Of a DNA stretch of 64,000 nt, positions 36,492 through 48,200 are shown one piece after another. The translations under genes and the position numbers were made by a program. The stretch comes from Lutibacter sp. (GTDB taxonomy: Bacteria > Bacteroidota > Bacteroidia > Flavobacteriales > Flavobacteriaceae), in assembly GCF_021647475.1 (NCBI RefSeq), contig NZ_JAKIUR010000002.1, positions 30,978 to 94,977 on the forward strand. The letters run 5' to 3'. Below the pieces are notes generated by a model. It did not search any database. It had not been told where the DNA came from and saw only the letters and a program-made list of their open reading frames with translations. Numbering within the stretch: position 1 is the stretch's first letter; the number at the start of each line of letters is the position of its first letter.

Positions 36492-36855
36492 TTTTATTGA
36501 TGAATTTTAATTGAAGATTTAATATTAATTCTTCAATTTCAAGATACTTTAACTCATCTTTAGCGGTATAAATAAACATAAATATATATTGTTCTGATAT
36601 ATTTTTATAAAAAAGATGTTTGTTTTTTCGATATACCTCACGCATTCTTCGCTTTAATCTATTTCTATCTACCGCCAATTTCATAATGCGTTTAGGAACA
36701 GAAAATCCAACCTTAATTGGAAATGTTCCTTTATGCTGAATTTTTAAATAAACCAATTGAATTCCATTAGAATTAATACGTAAACCTTCCTTAAAAAGTT
36801 GTTCAATTAATTTACGGTGTTTTAACTTTTCTTCTTTTCCTAAAATACTCCTCAT
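36466..36855 (-). CDS. rnpA: Ribonuclease P protein component
   Basis: A 129-residue basic protein with the RnpA signature AVDRNRLKRRMREVYRK (about 63-79), the RNR-type RNA-binding helix. RnpA assists the RNase P RNA in trimming tRNA 5' ends. A good -7 box (TACTTTTG, 36861-36868 on the minus strand) ends only 5 bp before the ATG, suggesting a leaderless or nearly leaderless message. Unlike the classic rpmH-rnpA order, the downstream gene is an S41 protease, overlapping by 26 bases. Confidence 0.93.
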   Translation of the reverse strand: MRSILGKEEKLKHRKLIEQLFKEGLRINSNGIQLVYLKIQHKGTFPIKVGFSVPKRIMKLAVDRNRLKRRMREVYRKNKHLFYKNISEQYIFMFIYTAKDELKYLEIEELILNLQLKFINKIEENEKKI

Positions 36856-36860
36856 TAGTA

Positions 36861-36868
36861 CAAAAGTA
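36861..36868 (-). promoter_or_regulatory. -7 box of rnpA
   Basis: TACTTTTG on the minus strand matches TAnnTTTG and ends 5 bp before the rnpA ATG. Transcription would start at or very near the A of the start codon. Confidence 0.5.
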
Positions 36869-36915
36869 AGGAATAAAAGATTTTAAATTTTAATATTAAA
36901 AGGACTTTAATTTAC

Positions 36916-36923
36916 TAAATTTG
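36916..36923 (+). promoter_or_regulatory. -7 box of the acyl-CoA dehydrogenase gene
   Basis: TAAATTTG matches TAnnTTTG and ends 24 bp before the ATG at 36948. A -33 element is not evident. Confidence 0.45.
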
Positions 36924-36947
36924 TAAACCTTAAAAAATATACAACTT

Positions 36948-38126
36948 ATGGCACAAGATTTATTTGAAGCACCAGATTATTATCAATTAGATGAACTGTT
37001 GACAGAAGAACATAAATTAGTACGTGATGCAGCACGAGAATGGGTAAAAAGAGAAGTTTCTCCAATTATTGAACAAGCGGCTCAAGATGCTAAATTTCCA
37101 ATATCTATTGTTAAAGGATTGGCTTCTATTGGGGCTTTTGGTCCTTATATTCCTGAAGAATATGGAGGTGCAGGCTTAGATCAAATGAGCTACGGATTAA
37201 TAATGCAAGAAATTGAACGTGGAGATTCAGGCGTTCGTTCTACAGCATCTGTTCAATCATCTTTAGTTATGTATCCTATTTGGAAATATGGTAACGAAGA
37301 ACAACGTAAAAAATATTTACCAAAATTAGCAAACGGAGAATATTTAGGCTGTTTTGGTTTAACGGAACCTGATTTTGGTTCAAACCCAGGCGGTATGGTT
37401 ACCAATATTAAAGATATGGGTGATTATTATTTGCTAAACGGAGCAAAAATGTGGATTTCAAATGCACCTTTTGCTGATATTGCTGTGGTTTGGGCTAAAA
37501 ATGAAGAAGGGAGAATTAAAGGAATTATTGTTGAACGTGGTATGGAAGGTTTTTCAACTCCTGAAACTCATAATAAATGGAGTTTAAGAGCTTCTGCAAC
37601 TGGAGAATTAATTTTTGATAATGTAAAAGTTCCTAAAGAAAATTTATTACCCAATAAAGATGGATTAGGAGCTCCTCTTGGATGTTTAGATTCTGCTCGT
37701 TATGGAATTGCCTGGGGTGCTATTGGTGCAGCAATGGATTGTTATGATACTGCTTTGAGATATTCAAAAGAACGTATTCAGTTTGGAAAACCTATTGCTA
37801 GCTTTCAATTACAACAAAAAAAATTAGCTGAAATGATTACTGAAATCACTAAAGCTCAATTACTTACTTGGCGTTTAGGAACTCTTAGAAATGAAGGAAG
37901 AGCAACTGCAGCACAAATTTCAATGGCTAAAAGGAATAATGTTGAAATGGCTTTAAAAATTGCACGAGAAGCTCGCCAAATATTAGGAGCAATGGGAATT
38001 ACAGGCGAATATTCTATAATGCGACATATGATGAATTTAGAAAGTGTTGTTACCTATGAAGGCACACACGACATTCATTTGTTAATTACTGGATTTGATA
38101 TTACAGGTATTCCTGCTTTTAAATAA
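36948..38126 (+). CDS. Acyl-CoA dehydrogenase, glutaryl-CoA dehydrogenase-like
   Basis: A 392-residue flavoenzyme. The FAD-binding blocks CFGLTEPDFGSNPGG and WISNAPFADIAVVWA, and the catalytic base in VVTYEGTHDIH (E371) are in place. The sequence pattern, including the R in the substrate loop (SVQSSLVMYPIWKYG), is nearest to glutaryl-CoA dehydrogenases, which oxidise and decarboxylate glutaryl-CoA from lysine and tryptophan breakdown. Substrate is inferred. It stands alone between divergent rnpA and a convergent T9SS cargo gene. Confidence 0.9.
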   Translation: MAQDLFEAPDYYQLDELLTEEHKLVRDAAREWVKREVSPIIEQAAQDAKFPISIVKGLASIGAFGPYIPEEYGGAGLDQMSYGLIMQEIERGDSGVRSTASVQSSLVMYPIWKYGNEEQRKKYLPKLANGEYLGCFGLTEPDFGSNPGGMVTNIKDMGDYYLLNGAKMWISNAPFADIAVVWAKNEEGRIKGIIVERGMEGFSTPETHNKWSLRASATGELIFDNVKVPKENLLPNKDGLGAPLGCLDSARYGIAWGAIGAAMDCYDTALRYSKERIQFGKPIASFQLQQKKLAEMITEITKAQLLTWRLGTLRNEGRATAAQISMAKRNNVEMALKIAREARQILGAMGITGEYSIMRHMMNLESVVTYEGTHDIHLLITGFDITGIPAFK

Positions 38127-38148
38127 TATCTGTTAAAACATCTAAAAT

Positions 38149-38178
38149 AAAAAAGGCTTCAATCTTGAAGCCTTTTTT
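38149..38178. terminator. Bidirectional terminator
   Basis: AAAAAAGGCTTCA / TGAAGCCTTTTTT with a 4-nt loop lies between the convergent acyl-CoA dehydrogenase and M14 peptidase genes, 1 bp from the stop codon of the latter. Confidence 0.85.
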
Positions 38179-38179
38179 A

Positions 38180-41100
38180 TTACTCAATAACTAATTTCTT
38201 GACAAATTTATCATTACCAGAATTAATTTGAACAAAATAAACTCCAGATCTAAAAGTATCTGTCTTAATTACTGTTTTAATATTACTACCAACTTTAATA
38301 TTTTTATAATAAACACGTTGACCTAATAAATTAGAAATTTTAATTCTATATTCAAAAACACCATTTGGAACTTGAATGGTTATTTGATGAATTCGTGAAG
38401 GATTTGGATAAATTTTGAATTTACTTAATTCAAACTCTTCTTCTCCTAAAGTAGAAACTACATTGACCGTTCTGATGACTTCTGTAGCCGCATTACCATT
38501 CGAATCACTTACATTATAAGTTACCGTATAGCTATTCACTACACTTGTGTTTACTGGATTTACCGTTGTTAGGCTACTGCTAAGATCCCCATCGTAATTG
38601 TCACTCGCCGTGGCTCCTGCATCTACATAACTACTACCCACTTCTACCGTGATTGGAGTCGTGCCTAGTAAACTGATTACTGGTGCGGTCGTGTCTACTA
38701 CGTTTACCGTTCTGGTGACTTCTGTAGCCACATTACCATTAGAATCACTTACATTATAAGTTACCGTATAGCTATTCACTACACTTGTGTTTACTGGATT
38801 TACCATCGTTAGGCTACTGCTAAGATCCCCATCGTAATTGTCACTCGCCGTGGCTCCTGCATCTGCATAACTACTGCCCACTTCTACCGTGATTGGAGTC
38901 GTGCCTAGTAAACTGATTACTGGTGCGGTCGTGTCTACTACGTTTACCGTTCTGATGACTTCTGTAGCCGCATTACCATTCGAATCACTTACATTATAAG
39001 TTACCGTATAGCTATTCACTACACTTGTGTTTACTGGATTTACCGTTGTTAGGCTACTGCTAAGATCTCCATCATAATTGTCTGTTGCCGTGGCTCCTGC
39101 ATCTGCATAACTACTGCCCACTTCTACCGTGATTGGAGTCGTGCCTAGTAAACTGATTACTGGTGCGGTCGTGTCTACTACATTGACCGTTCTGGTGACT
39201 TCTGTAGCCGCATTACCATTTGAATCACTTACATTATAAGTTACCGTATAGCTATTCACTACACTTGTGTTTACTGGATTTACCGTGGTAATACTACTGG
39301 TTACATCTCCATCATAATTGTCTGTTGCCGTGGCTCCTGCATCTGCATAACTACTGCCCACTTCTACCGTGATTGGAGTCGTGCCTAGTAAACTGATTAC
39401 TGGTGCGGTCGTGTCTACTACGTTTACCGTTCTGGTGACTTCTGTAGCCGCATTACCATTTGAATCACTTACATTATAAGTTACCGTATAGCTATTCACT
39501 ACACTTGTGTTTACTGCAGCGGCATCAATAGTTGCTGTTAAGCCTGTACTGCAATTATCTGTAACTGAGACTCCAAGTTCAGAATATGCTGTTCCCACTT
39601 CAATAATTTGTGGATTAGCTCCTGTTAATGTAATTACTGGTATAATTTTATCTTCAACGGTAACTGTAGATGTACAGAAATCAGTTTGCCCATCGCCGTC
39701 TGTAACGGTTAAAATAACCGATTGCGGAGTGCCAATATCTGAACAACTAAATGTGCTTTTATCAATACTATAATTTGTAATTGCAACATCATCAGTTGAG
39801 CCATTATCTATTTGATTTGGAGTAATTGTAACAGAACCAGTTACGTCTAATTGCACTGTAATATTTTTACATGAAGCAACTGGTGGAGCTGATAAAGCTG
39901 CTACATCCGCCGTTAAATTAATATTATCTATGGCTATATCGCTAGTATAATCACTTCCTGTCAACCCTTTAAATCTTAATTTAATAGTTTGACCATCATA
40001 TGCCGTCAAATCTACAATTTGAATTTTCCATGCATCAGAATTACTTGTTTGCTGTGGTCCCGAAATACTGAACAAACTTGTATATGTTGCCCAGTTATCA
40101 ATACTTACTTCAACCGACAAGGTACCCATACTAGCCCCATACATATGATAGTAAAATGAAAATTGAGAATTTTTATATCCGGCTAATTCAAAACAAGGAC
40201 TAATTAGATAAGCTATTTTATTTGGAAATCCAGTACCATTTGCTGATGCTTCTGTGTATAAATAATCAGTTCCGTCAAATGCTGCTGAAGGTCCTGTTCC
40301 TGAAGAAGGTGTTTGACCTGTGTTATTTGTCCAATCTATATCGTCACCTGAGCCTTGAATCCAAAGACCTGTGGCTCCACCTTCAAAACTTTCTGTATAT
40401 GGAAAAGTCGTAATATAGCTTCCTGTACATTGTCCAATACTATATGTAGTAAATGTTGCTATACTACTATAATTTGATGCTGTAGAACAAACTCCACGTA
40501 CTTGAAATTCATATGTTGTACTTGCTGTTAATCCTGTTAAATTATATGAATTGGTAGCTGAGGATACGGTTGTCCAAGTTGAAGAACCAGATTCTCTATA
40601 TTGGATATCATAAGTTAATACATTTGTATTATCCCACCCAATTGTTGCTGTAGTAGTTGTAATACTAGAGGCTATTAAATTAGCTGGTACAACTGCAGAA
40701 GATGGATTTAATAATATATCCGTTAAAACAATAGTTTGCCCATCTGCTATAGTTTGATTTGTTAACGTATAAGATTGATAGCAATCTGCTTCATATAAAA
40801 TATCGTATGTACCTGCATTAATTGGTCTGTAATAATCTCCTAAAGGTAGTTCTGTTTCCACCCAAGAACCCATATTATCATGCCCAACTAACGTTATTTT
40901 TGCTTTAATAGGATTTCCTGTAACTGCATCTTTAACTAAACCTCTAAATCCATAAGTTCCTTCAATCAAATAATCAATGTATGCATTTTTATTGTAATTC
41001 CAAAGATCAATAATTTCATCTGTGCTTGATGTATTAGTAGTAGGTGGCGTTTTAGTAATTGACAATTCTACTGTTACTTCTTTAGCATGTTTATAATAAT

Positions 41101-42241
41101 TCATATAATCTTGTCTTCCACCAGCTATCACATACCAATCTGCTCCATTTATGTACCCAACACTATTTACATTAGTGAAATAACCACTTTTTCCAAAAGT
41201 TGGGGCATCTGCTTGAACATGATCTGCATATTCTTTACTCACAAATTGCCACCAAGCGTCATCAGCATGGCGTGTATATGTGTAATCCCAAGGATAGTTT
41301 ACTACTTCAGAACCACCATGAAAATTTGCGGAAAGTACAAAATGAGTATTATCTGCCAGTGCCATAAAATTTAATGTTTCTGTTTGATATACTTCTCCAT
41401 CAGGATGTAAATTCCCAGTAGGGTCAGGATAATTTCTATTTAAGTCAATATTATTAGCATTTTCTCTACGTGATCCACTTACTGAAGTATAGGTTGATGA
41501 ACCATAAAAAGTAGCATCTGGATTTGCCATAGGATTAATCCAAACTTCACTATTATCTAATAAATTTTTAACTCTTGTATGGTCGGGATCACTCACATTT
41601 TCATAAGCAGTAATAAAATAATTTATCAAATTTAACATTCCTGGATATCCAGCAATTTCATCACCATGCATTGAGGACGTGTACATTACTCTAGGTTCTT
41701 GCTCTCTTGTAGTTACATTATCAGATAACTTGATAAATAATAATCTTGGATCTACTGTAGAAGTGCCTGAAGTTCCTCCTATATCAACCAATTGCACAAT
41801 TGCAGGGTGATCTGCTGCAAAAGCAGCCATTTGATTGGCATATTGTTGATAGGTTGGATAGGTGGATAGTGGAAATGTTAAAACATAAGTTGCATTTTTC
41901 CCTGAAACTCCTTTATTATGAAGTTTTGGATTATACATTTCAACTTTTTTAGGTTCATTTAGTTTTTTGTTAACGGTAAAAGGTAAATTAAATGCTAAAA
42001 ACTTTTTAAATCCTTTCGGATTTGTAATTGCCTTAATGGTTAAAGGATTGTTTCTATTTTGTCCGTGATCAAAAGAAAGTATTTTAGAAAGTTCTTGTAC
42101 TTCTTTTAAATTATTAGCTGTAAATGTAAACGCAAGTTCTTGTCTTTCTTTTAAATATTTATCAGCTAATTCTTTATTGGTTTGAGCGTTTATAAAAAAC
42201 GTGCTACACAACAAAGTAATAAATAGTAATTTTCGTTTCAT
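38180..42241 (-). CDS. Secreted M14 zinc carboxypeptidase with five Ig-like repeats and T9SS domain
   Basis: A 1353-residue multidomain protein. After the signal peptide (FFINAQ) and a propeptide-like region comes an M14 carboxypeptidase domain (about 120-420): zinc ligands in SSMHGDE and ANFHGG, the substrate site NNIDLNRNYPD and the catalytic Glu in VTVELS. Next are a carboxypeptidase-regulatory domain (about 435-520), fibronectin III (about 525-605), a MAM-like jelly-roll (about 615-775), an HYR-like domain (about 785-865) and five DUF5011-type Ig-like domains (about 868-1260). A type A T9SS sorting domain (IYPNPSRIH, GVYFVQI) ends it. It probably digests extracellular peptides at the cell surface. 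Confidence 0.92.
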   Translation of the reverse strand: MKRKLLFITLLCSTFFINAQTNKELADKYLKERQELAFTFTANNLKEVQELSKILSFDHGQNRNNPLTIKAITNPKGFKKFLAFNLPFTVNKKLNEPKKVEMYNPKLHNKGVSGKNATYVLTFPLSTYPTYQQYANQMAAFAADHPAIVQLVDIGGTSGTSTVDPRLLFIKLSDNVTTREQEPRVMYTSSMHGDEIAGYPGMLNLINYFITAYENVSDPDHTRVKNLLDNSEVWINPMANPDATFYGSSTYTSVSGSRRENANNIDLNRNYPDPTGNLHPDGEVYQTETLNFMALADNTHFVLSANFHGGSEVVNYPWDYTYTRHADDAWWQFVSKEYADHVQADAPTFGKSGYFTNVNSVGYINGADWYVIAGGRQDYMNYYKHAKEVTVELSITKTPPTTNTSSTDEIIDLWNYNKNAYIDYLIEGTYGFRGLVKDAVTGNPIKAKITLVGHDNMGSWVETELPLGDYYRPINAGTYDILYEADCYQSYTLTNQTIADGQTIVLTDILLNPSSAVVPANLIASSITTTTATIGWDNTNVLTYDIQYRESGSSTWTTVSSATNSYNLTGLTASTTYEFQVRGVCSTASNYSSIATFTTYSIGQCTGSYITTFPYTESFEGGATGLWIQGSGDDIDWTNNTGQTPSSGTGPSAAFDGTDYLYTEASANGTGFPNKIAYLISPCFELAGYKNSQFSFYYHMYGASMGTLSVEVSIDNWATYTSLFSISGPQQTSNSDAWKIQIVDLTAYDGQTIKLRFKGLTGSDYTSDIAIDNINLTADVAALSAPPVASCKNITVQLDVTGSVTITPNQIDNGSTDDVAITNYSIDKSTFSCSDIGTPQSVILTVTDGDGQTDFCTSTVTVEDKIIPVITLTGANPQIIEVGTAYSELGVSVTDNCSTGLTATIDAAAVNTSVVNSYTVTYNVSDSNGNAATEVTRTVNVVDTTAPVISLLGTTPITVEVGSSYADAGATATDNYDGDVTSSITTVNPVNTSVVNSYTVTYNVSDSNGNAATEVTRTVNVVDTTAPVISLLGTTPITVEVGSSYADAGATATDNYDGDLSSSLTTVNPVNTSVVNSYTVTYNVSDSNGNAATEVIRTVNVVDTTAPVISLLGTTPITVEVGSSYADAGATASDNYDGDLSSSLTMVNPVNTSVVNSYTVTYNVSDSNGNVATEVTRTVNVVDTTAPVISLLGTTPITVEVGSSYVDAGATASDNYDGDLSSSLTTVNPVNTSVVNSYTVTYNVSDSNGNAATEVIRTVNVVSTLGEEEFELSKFKIYPNPSRIHQITIQVPNGVFEYRIKISNLLGQRVYYKNIKVGSNIKTVIKTDTFRSGVYFVQINSGNDKFVKKLVIE
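38466..39514. repeat. 240-bp tandem repeats inside the M14 peptidase gene
   Basis: The block beginning ACCGTTCTG(A/G)TGACTTCTG recurs at 38466, 38706, 38946, 39186 and 39426, exactly 240 bp apart. There are four full units and one partial unit that diverges after about 88 bp. Units are nearly identical, with differences shared in mosaic fashion. Each unit encodes one 80-residue DUF5011-type domain. Confidence 0.9.
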
Positions 42242-42271
42242 TTTTTTGGGATTAACAAAGTGTTTAATTTT

Positions 42272-45200
42272 TTACTCAATAATTATTTTTTTAGTAATAG
42301 TGCCTTTTAAGGTGTTTAACTGAACTATATATACACCCGTTGAGGTATTTACAGGTAAGTACATATATCTATTATTAATATCTGATTTCCAAGAGTTAAC
42401 AACTTGACCTAAATAATTATAAAGGATAATAGATTGAATATTTATATCTGCTATTTTTTCAATATTTAATTCAGAAGAGCTATTGTTCATGTAAATTTTA
42501 ACACCTTTATTTAAAGTAACTTCATCAATAGATAATAACTTTGGCTGAAATGCCAATACAAATCTATCTGCATAATTACCCGCTTCTAAATTCGTTTCAA
42601 AAGGTTGGTTTGTAATATCGTAAGTTTCACCTGTTAACTTATCTTTAATGTATAATTTTGTATTTTCATCTACATTTTCTAAAGCATCTATTTTAATAGT
42701 TATTTTTCCACTTTCTGAAAGTTGAATACCTAAAGGAATTTCTTTTTCTTTACTAATAATATTCGTTGCTTGAATTACATATTTTTTATCTCCAATCAGC
42801 CAATACATATCATCTCCAAAAATTTCATAAATTTCTCCATCATATCCCCAATCTACCGCATCTGTTGTATTTTTATCAATGGTTAGCAATAATTGTCTAT
42901 GATCAATTTTTGGAGCGTTAAATCCTATTCTAAATTTAGACCTGGTATCTATTTCTGGTGTTTTAGTTTTTGTTGTTTTACTTCCTTTTCCTTTAGCCGT
43001 TTTCATAAATACAGAAGTTCCTACAGCTTCTTTAACAAAAATACGTTGACCATTATTAAAATGAATAGTTCCTCCTGTACTTGAATATACAAAAAAGCCC
43101 TGACTAACTGGAACATATCGTCCTGGTGTTTTTGTTGCTGAACCTAAATTGCTCACACTTGGATGAGCTGCCGCTAATACACCTCCTGATTTTGTTAAGG
43201 TTGCATAACCTGCTTGATATCCTGCTAAATTATGCGTATCACCGCCATAATGTTCCCAAAAATAAAGAGGACCTGTTATATCAGGATTGTCATCAATAAA
43301 TTGATAAGCATCTATTGCTGACGGGTAAGGATTACCCACCAAATAATCATTTCCAGCAGCTATTGTTAAATTAATAGTTCCATTATTTGGTTTACCTTCA
43401 AATACATAGTTTTGATCTGGAGAACCTGGAGCTCCAGTACCTTTCATTAAAAATCCTTCTCCTGCATAAATAGCTCCTGTATTTCCAATATGATCCCAAG
43501 AACTGTAGGAGTCATCTGGTAAATTAGCATATTTATACATCCAATAGGTGCTAAGTGTTAAAGGAGATAAAGAACCATTATAACCAGAAACATACGTTAT
43601 TGGCCCTGGAGAATTTGGATTTGTTCCATCTCTTAAAACATCAAAAACCGTAGCGTAATTTTTACCATCATTGCCAGAATAAACAGGTGATGACCAATCA
43701 TTATAACGATATAGATTACCTTCTCCTTGTTGGTCTCGTTCTAAATAACCTGTACTTGCAGCATCAAAATCACTTCCTGTAGTTTGTATTAATTGTGATT
43801 CTCCATCTAAATCAACAACCCCATTAATTAACAAATAATGAGAAACAACTAGAGAGTTATCAGCATTTACAGATAATTCATTGGTATTTACTTTTAAACC
43901 TAAAACGGTTACATCTCTTGTTGTATTTACATGGTTATTGGTTTCTACTATATTCCACGTTATTTCAGATCCATTCACAATTGAAGTAGTATTAGGTAGT
44001 GTTTGAACAGTATTGTTTAACCAAGTAGCAGGCGTGTCCCAATTTCCATCAATAGTACTTTGATATGGAAGCGGAGCGGTTTGCCAATCTACAGTATCTA
44101 AATTTCTTATAGCTCCTGAATGGTAATTACCAGAATCATCGTTTATATTGGTGTAAGCATATCCAGACATTGGGTAATATACTTCTAAATCTGACCAAGG
44201 AATTGTTGAAACTTCATTTTTAGTTACCGTTTCAGGGATAATACTTCCATCTGTAAAATTAGAAATATCTTCAATTTCCTGATTCATAATATAATGAAGT
44301 TGATCTATAGTTAATTCGGTATTCCATACCCTTATTTCGTCAATGTTTCCATTAAAAAATGCGGTTGGAGCACTTTTATCTGATGCCGCTATTAAAAATG
44401 TTTGCGAATTGTTTGTAGGATTACTTAATGAGTTATCCGTTATATCTAAAACTCCATCAATATATAATTTTGCAGTTCCATTAGTATATGTTATTGCCAC
44501 TTGATGCCATTCATCTTGAGGAATTGTAGTATTGGAAGTAATGGTATTGGTAGTCCCATTTTTCCATACTACTTCAAATTTATTTGAAGCATTTATTTTA
44601 AAATCATAACCTGTAGTAAAAGGATTATCATCTCTTTTTGAAAGAATAGTAGTATTAGTAGATCCTGCTTCTCGTTTAATCCAAGCTGATATAGTAAAGG
44701 ATGATGGATTTAAATCTAAAGTATTATCTGCTTCAATAAAATCTTGAACTCCATCAAAATTAATAGATCTAGGTTTTCTATATTCTGGTGCATAACCAAA
44801 TGTTATATATTTTGTTCCGTTAAAGTCATAATCCGTTGAAATATCTGTTCCGTTATTTGACATTACTCTATAATCAGATGTTGGGTCAAATGTTCCTGAA
44901 GATGAAATAAACATTAAGTAACTACCTGGTGGATAAATGTTTCTAACCGCTGCAATAGGAATAGATACTTTTACGGATGGTATATCGCCTCCATGTTCCA
45001 CTACTTTCCAAACTCGTGACATTCCAATAAAAGACACTGGAGTTGATAACCCAGCTATTCCATCACTTAAATTAACGCTTACAACATTTGGAGCAAAATT
45101 TAAATTCCCATTATTGTTTCCCCAAGTTAAAAACTGCTTATCGTTTAAAGTTGTTGAGTTTGTATTAATATTTTCATTATTTGTATTGTAAATATCTGTT

Positions 45201-48200
45201 AAACCCATGGTTACCAAGCCTCTAATTTGACCTGTTCCATCAAAATCACTATTTACACTTTTAGATTGTTTTTGATTTAATGCAGAGGCATCGTCTCTTC
45301 CTATTCCTGCAATATCATAATTAAAACCACTGTTAACAGATTGATCCCAAATAACAGTACCATCACTATCTACATAATCCTGACTTGTTCCGTTTGAACC
45401 AAGAGTGATTCCATATTTAATAGCTAAGTAAGATTGAATTTTATTTCGTTCATCGGTTAAACTTGCATCTCCTTTTCTTGTAGAATACGTAATAATTTCA
45501 GCAATACGTGCATCTGTACTAGCTTCCCATCCTTCACTTCTACCTATCCAATAACGTGAATTATTTACATTTGAAAAGTCGGCTATATCATTTTGAGTAG
45601 TTTCAATATTTGTTGCATTATAATACAATTCTTGTTGAGTTCCAAAAGTATTATTTCTAGGATTAATAATTCCTACATTATTATAGGTATTTCCTGTTCC
45701 TATTTCAGCAACTCCATAGCCATCTCCATTACTGGTTGTTCCAACTGCATAACTAATTATTTCTCCTGAAAATCTATCAGTGTAATATCCAAGACCTGTC
45801 CCTGTACCGTCTGTTTGATCTGTCCCTGGTAATTCATCTCCACAAAAAACATCCATAAATCCAAATGTTGAATCTACTGTAACATCTGGGATTAAAACAA
45901 TAAAAACATCTTGTGTATAATAACCTGAAACTCCTTCTAAAAATTGAGTTGATGTGTTATTATATGTAAAACTTACGTCTTTTGAATAAGGTGCACTATT
46001 ATCAAAATCTACTACAGGGTTAAAATTAACATTATATGCTGCATCATCTCTATAGGTAGGCTCTTGTCCTGCCGTATGAACAGTAGCATTTGAACCTCTT
46101 CCTTGATCTGCCCAAAGAGAAACAGCTTGTCCATTAGTATATCCTAGACCACTTGTTGATTTTAACCATAATTTTAAATCGCTTGTTACTCCTCCAGGAC
46201 CAATAGTTAAAGGTGCAGAACCTGTTCCTTGAATAGTAAAATTATAAGGATTTTCATTGGAGTCATTATTTGCTATTGAAATATTTGCAGTAACAGTACC
46301 ATTAACTGTTGGAGCAAACCTTACTACAAACGTTAATGAATTACCCCCTATAATACTAGTTGAAGAAGGTTGCGTTAAAACTGTAAAAGTAGCATTTCCA
46401 CTAATAGCTACTATTGGAGAACCCGATAAATTTAACGTAGTACTTGAATTTCCTAAATTATCTATAGTAAAGGTATGATCTAAAGTAGAACCAGCATTTA
46501 CGGTTCCAAAATCAGTTTCATCTGAATTTATAGGTGTAGTATCTCCATCAGCTATTGAGTTTAAATTACCCAATACATCTATTTCTACTACACTTGAAGA
46601 TGTTACATTTATGGTATAATCTTCAACTTCTCCATAAGAAAAACTACCACAAGAAGAAGGAATTGCATCATAACTCATAGAAACTCGCATTCTTGTAGTT
46701 CCTAAAGTTGCTGAAGATGGTACCGTAAATGAGTTAAAAACAGATGAGGTTGTTGAAGCAGCACTAGAAAGCACTTGTTCTCCTGTATCACTAAAATCTC
46801 CATCTTGATTCCAATCAATCCAAACAGAAACACCTTCACTATATGACCAAGAAGTCCAAGTTTTTGTAACGGTAACCGTATGTGTTGTATTTAGGATTAA
46901 ATTTGTTGATATCGCAGTAAAATCAGAATACCCTGTACTTGTAGTTCCAGCTCCTGATGAATTATCTATCGTATTTAATTGAACTCTTCCTATGTATTCA
47001 CCTGCTGTACTATCTCCATTTGAAAAACAATAAGTTGGAATAATTCCAACCCCTTGAATATCAAATGTATATGGATTTTCATTACTATCGTTATTTGCTA
47101 TCGAAATAGTAGCCGTTTTAGTACCTGTACTTGTAGGATTAAACGTAATAGTAAAAGTAGTACTACTTGTAGATCCTATTGGTGTTATTGGATTTGCAGT
47201 AAGTGTAAACTCAGTAGTAGCTCCTGATATGGTTATATATGGGCTAGGATTTGTTAACACTAAATCAATACCTCCTAAATTTTGGATTGTAAAAGTGTGT
47301 GCAAGTACAGCAGAAGAAATATTAACATTTCCAAAGTTGGTATCATCAGTAGTGGAAATTGTTGTATTTCCATCAACAATGGTTGTGTTATTTCCTACCA
47401 CATTTATTTCTGGTGTTGTTGAAATTCCAACGCCATTTATACTAAATGTGTAAGGGTTTTCATTTGAATCGCTATTAGCAATAGAAATAGTAGCTGTTTT
47501 TGAACCTAAACTTGTTGGGTTAAATGTGATATTGAAAGTGGTACTTGAAGAAGCTCCAATTGTAGCACTTGGAGTTGATGTTAAAGAAAATTCTGTTACA
47601 TCACCTGTAATTACAACATAAGGGTTTGCTCCTGTAAGAGATAAACTAGCTGTTCCTATATTTTGTATGGTAAAAGTATGAGCAGTATTACCCGAAGAAA
47701 TATCAACATTCCCAAAATAAGTATCATCTGTTGAAGATATAACAGTATTACCATCTGGTATATCGGTTGCATTTCCCTGTATGTTAATTTCTGCAGTTCC
47801 TGAGGTTCCTTGAACTAAAATATTATCAAACCCGTAAATTTCTGCATTTCCTGTACCGTTTTTTACTCTTATAATTATTTGAAGTGTACTACCATTTAAA
47901 CCCGATTGACTAGCAGTTCTTGAAGGAAAATCGTCAGAATTAGCTCCATTAGTGGTAAATAAAATTTCACCGCCTCCATCTAGTTTATAATAAACATTCA
48001 CATAATCTGATGGCTCCATAACGCCACCCACTCTAAATACATCAACACTTAAATTGATATTTGAATACGCTGAAATGTCTATAACCTCAGTAGCAAAAAT
48101 TTGTTCACTAGCATTGGTGTCTCTGGCATCAAATTCATTATTACGAACTTCAAAGTAGCGTATCCCTGAAGTAGTGGTAGTAGTCCACTTATTCCCTACG

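Noticed and set aside
38466..39514. Regular repeats that could suggest a CRISPR array
   Set aside because: Unit length is 240 bp with no unique spacers, and the repeats are in frame inside a long coding sequence.
42893..43084. Plus-strand frame of 63 codons inside the 2022-residue gene
   Set aside because: Antisense Phe/Ser-rich shadow with no support.
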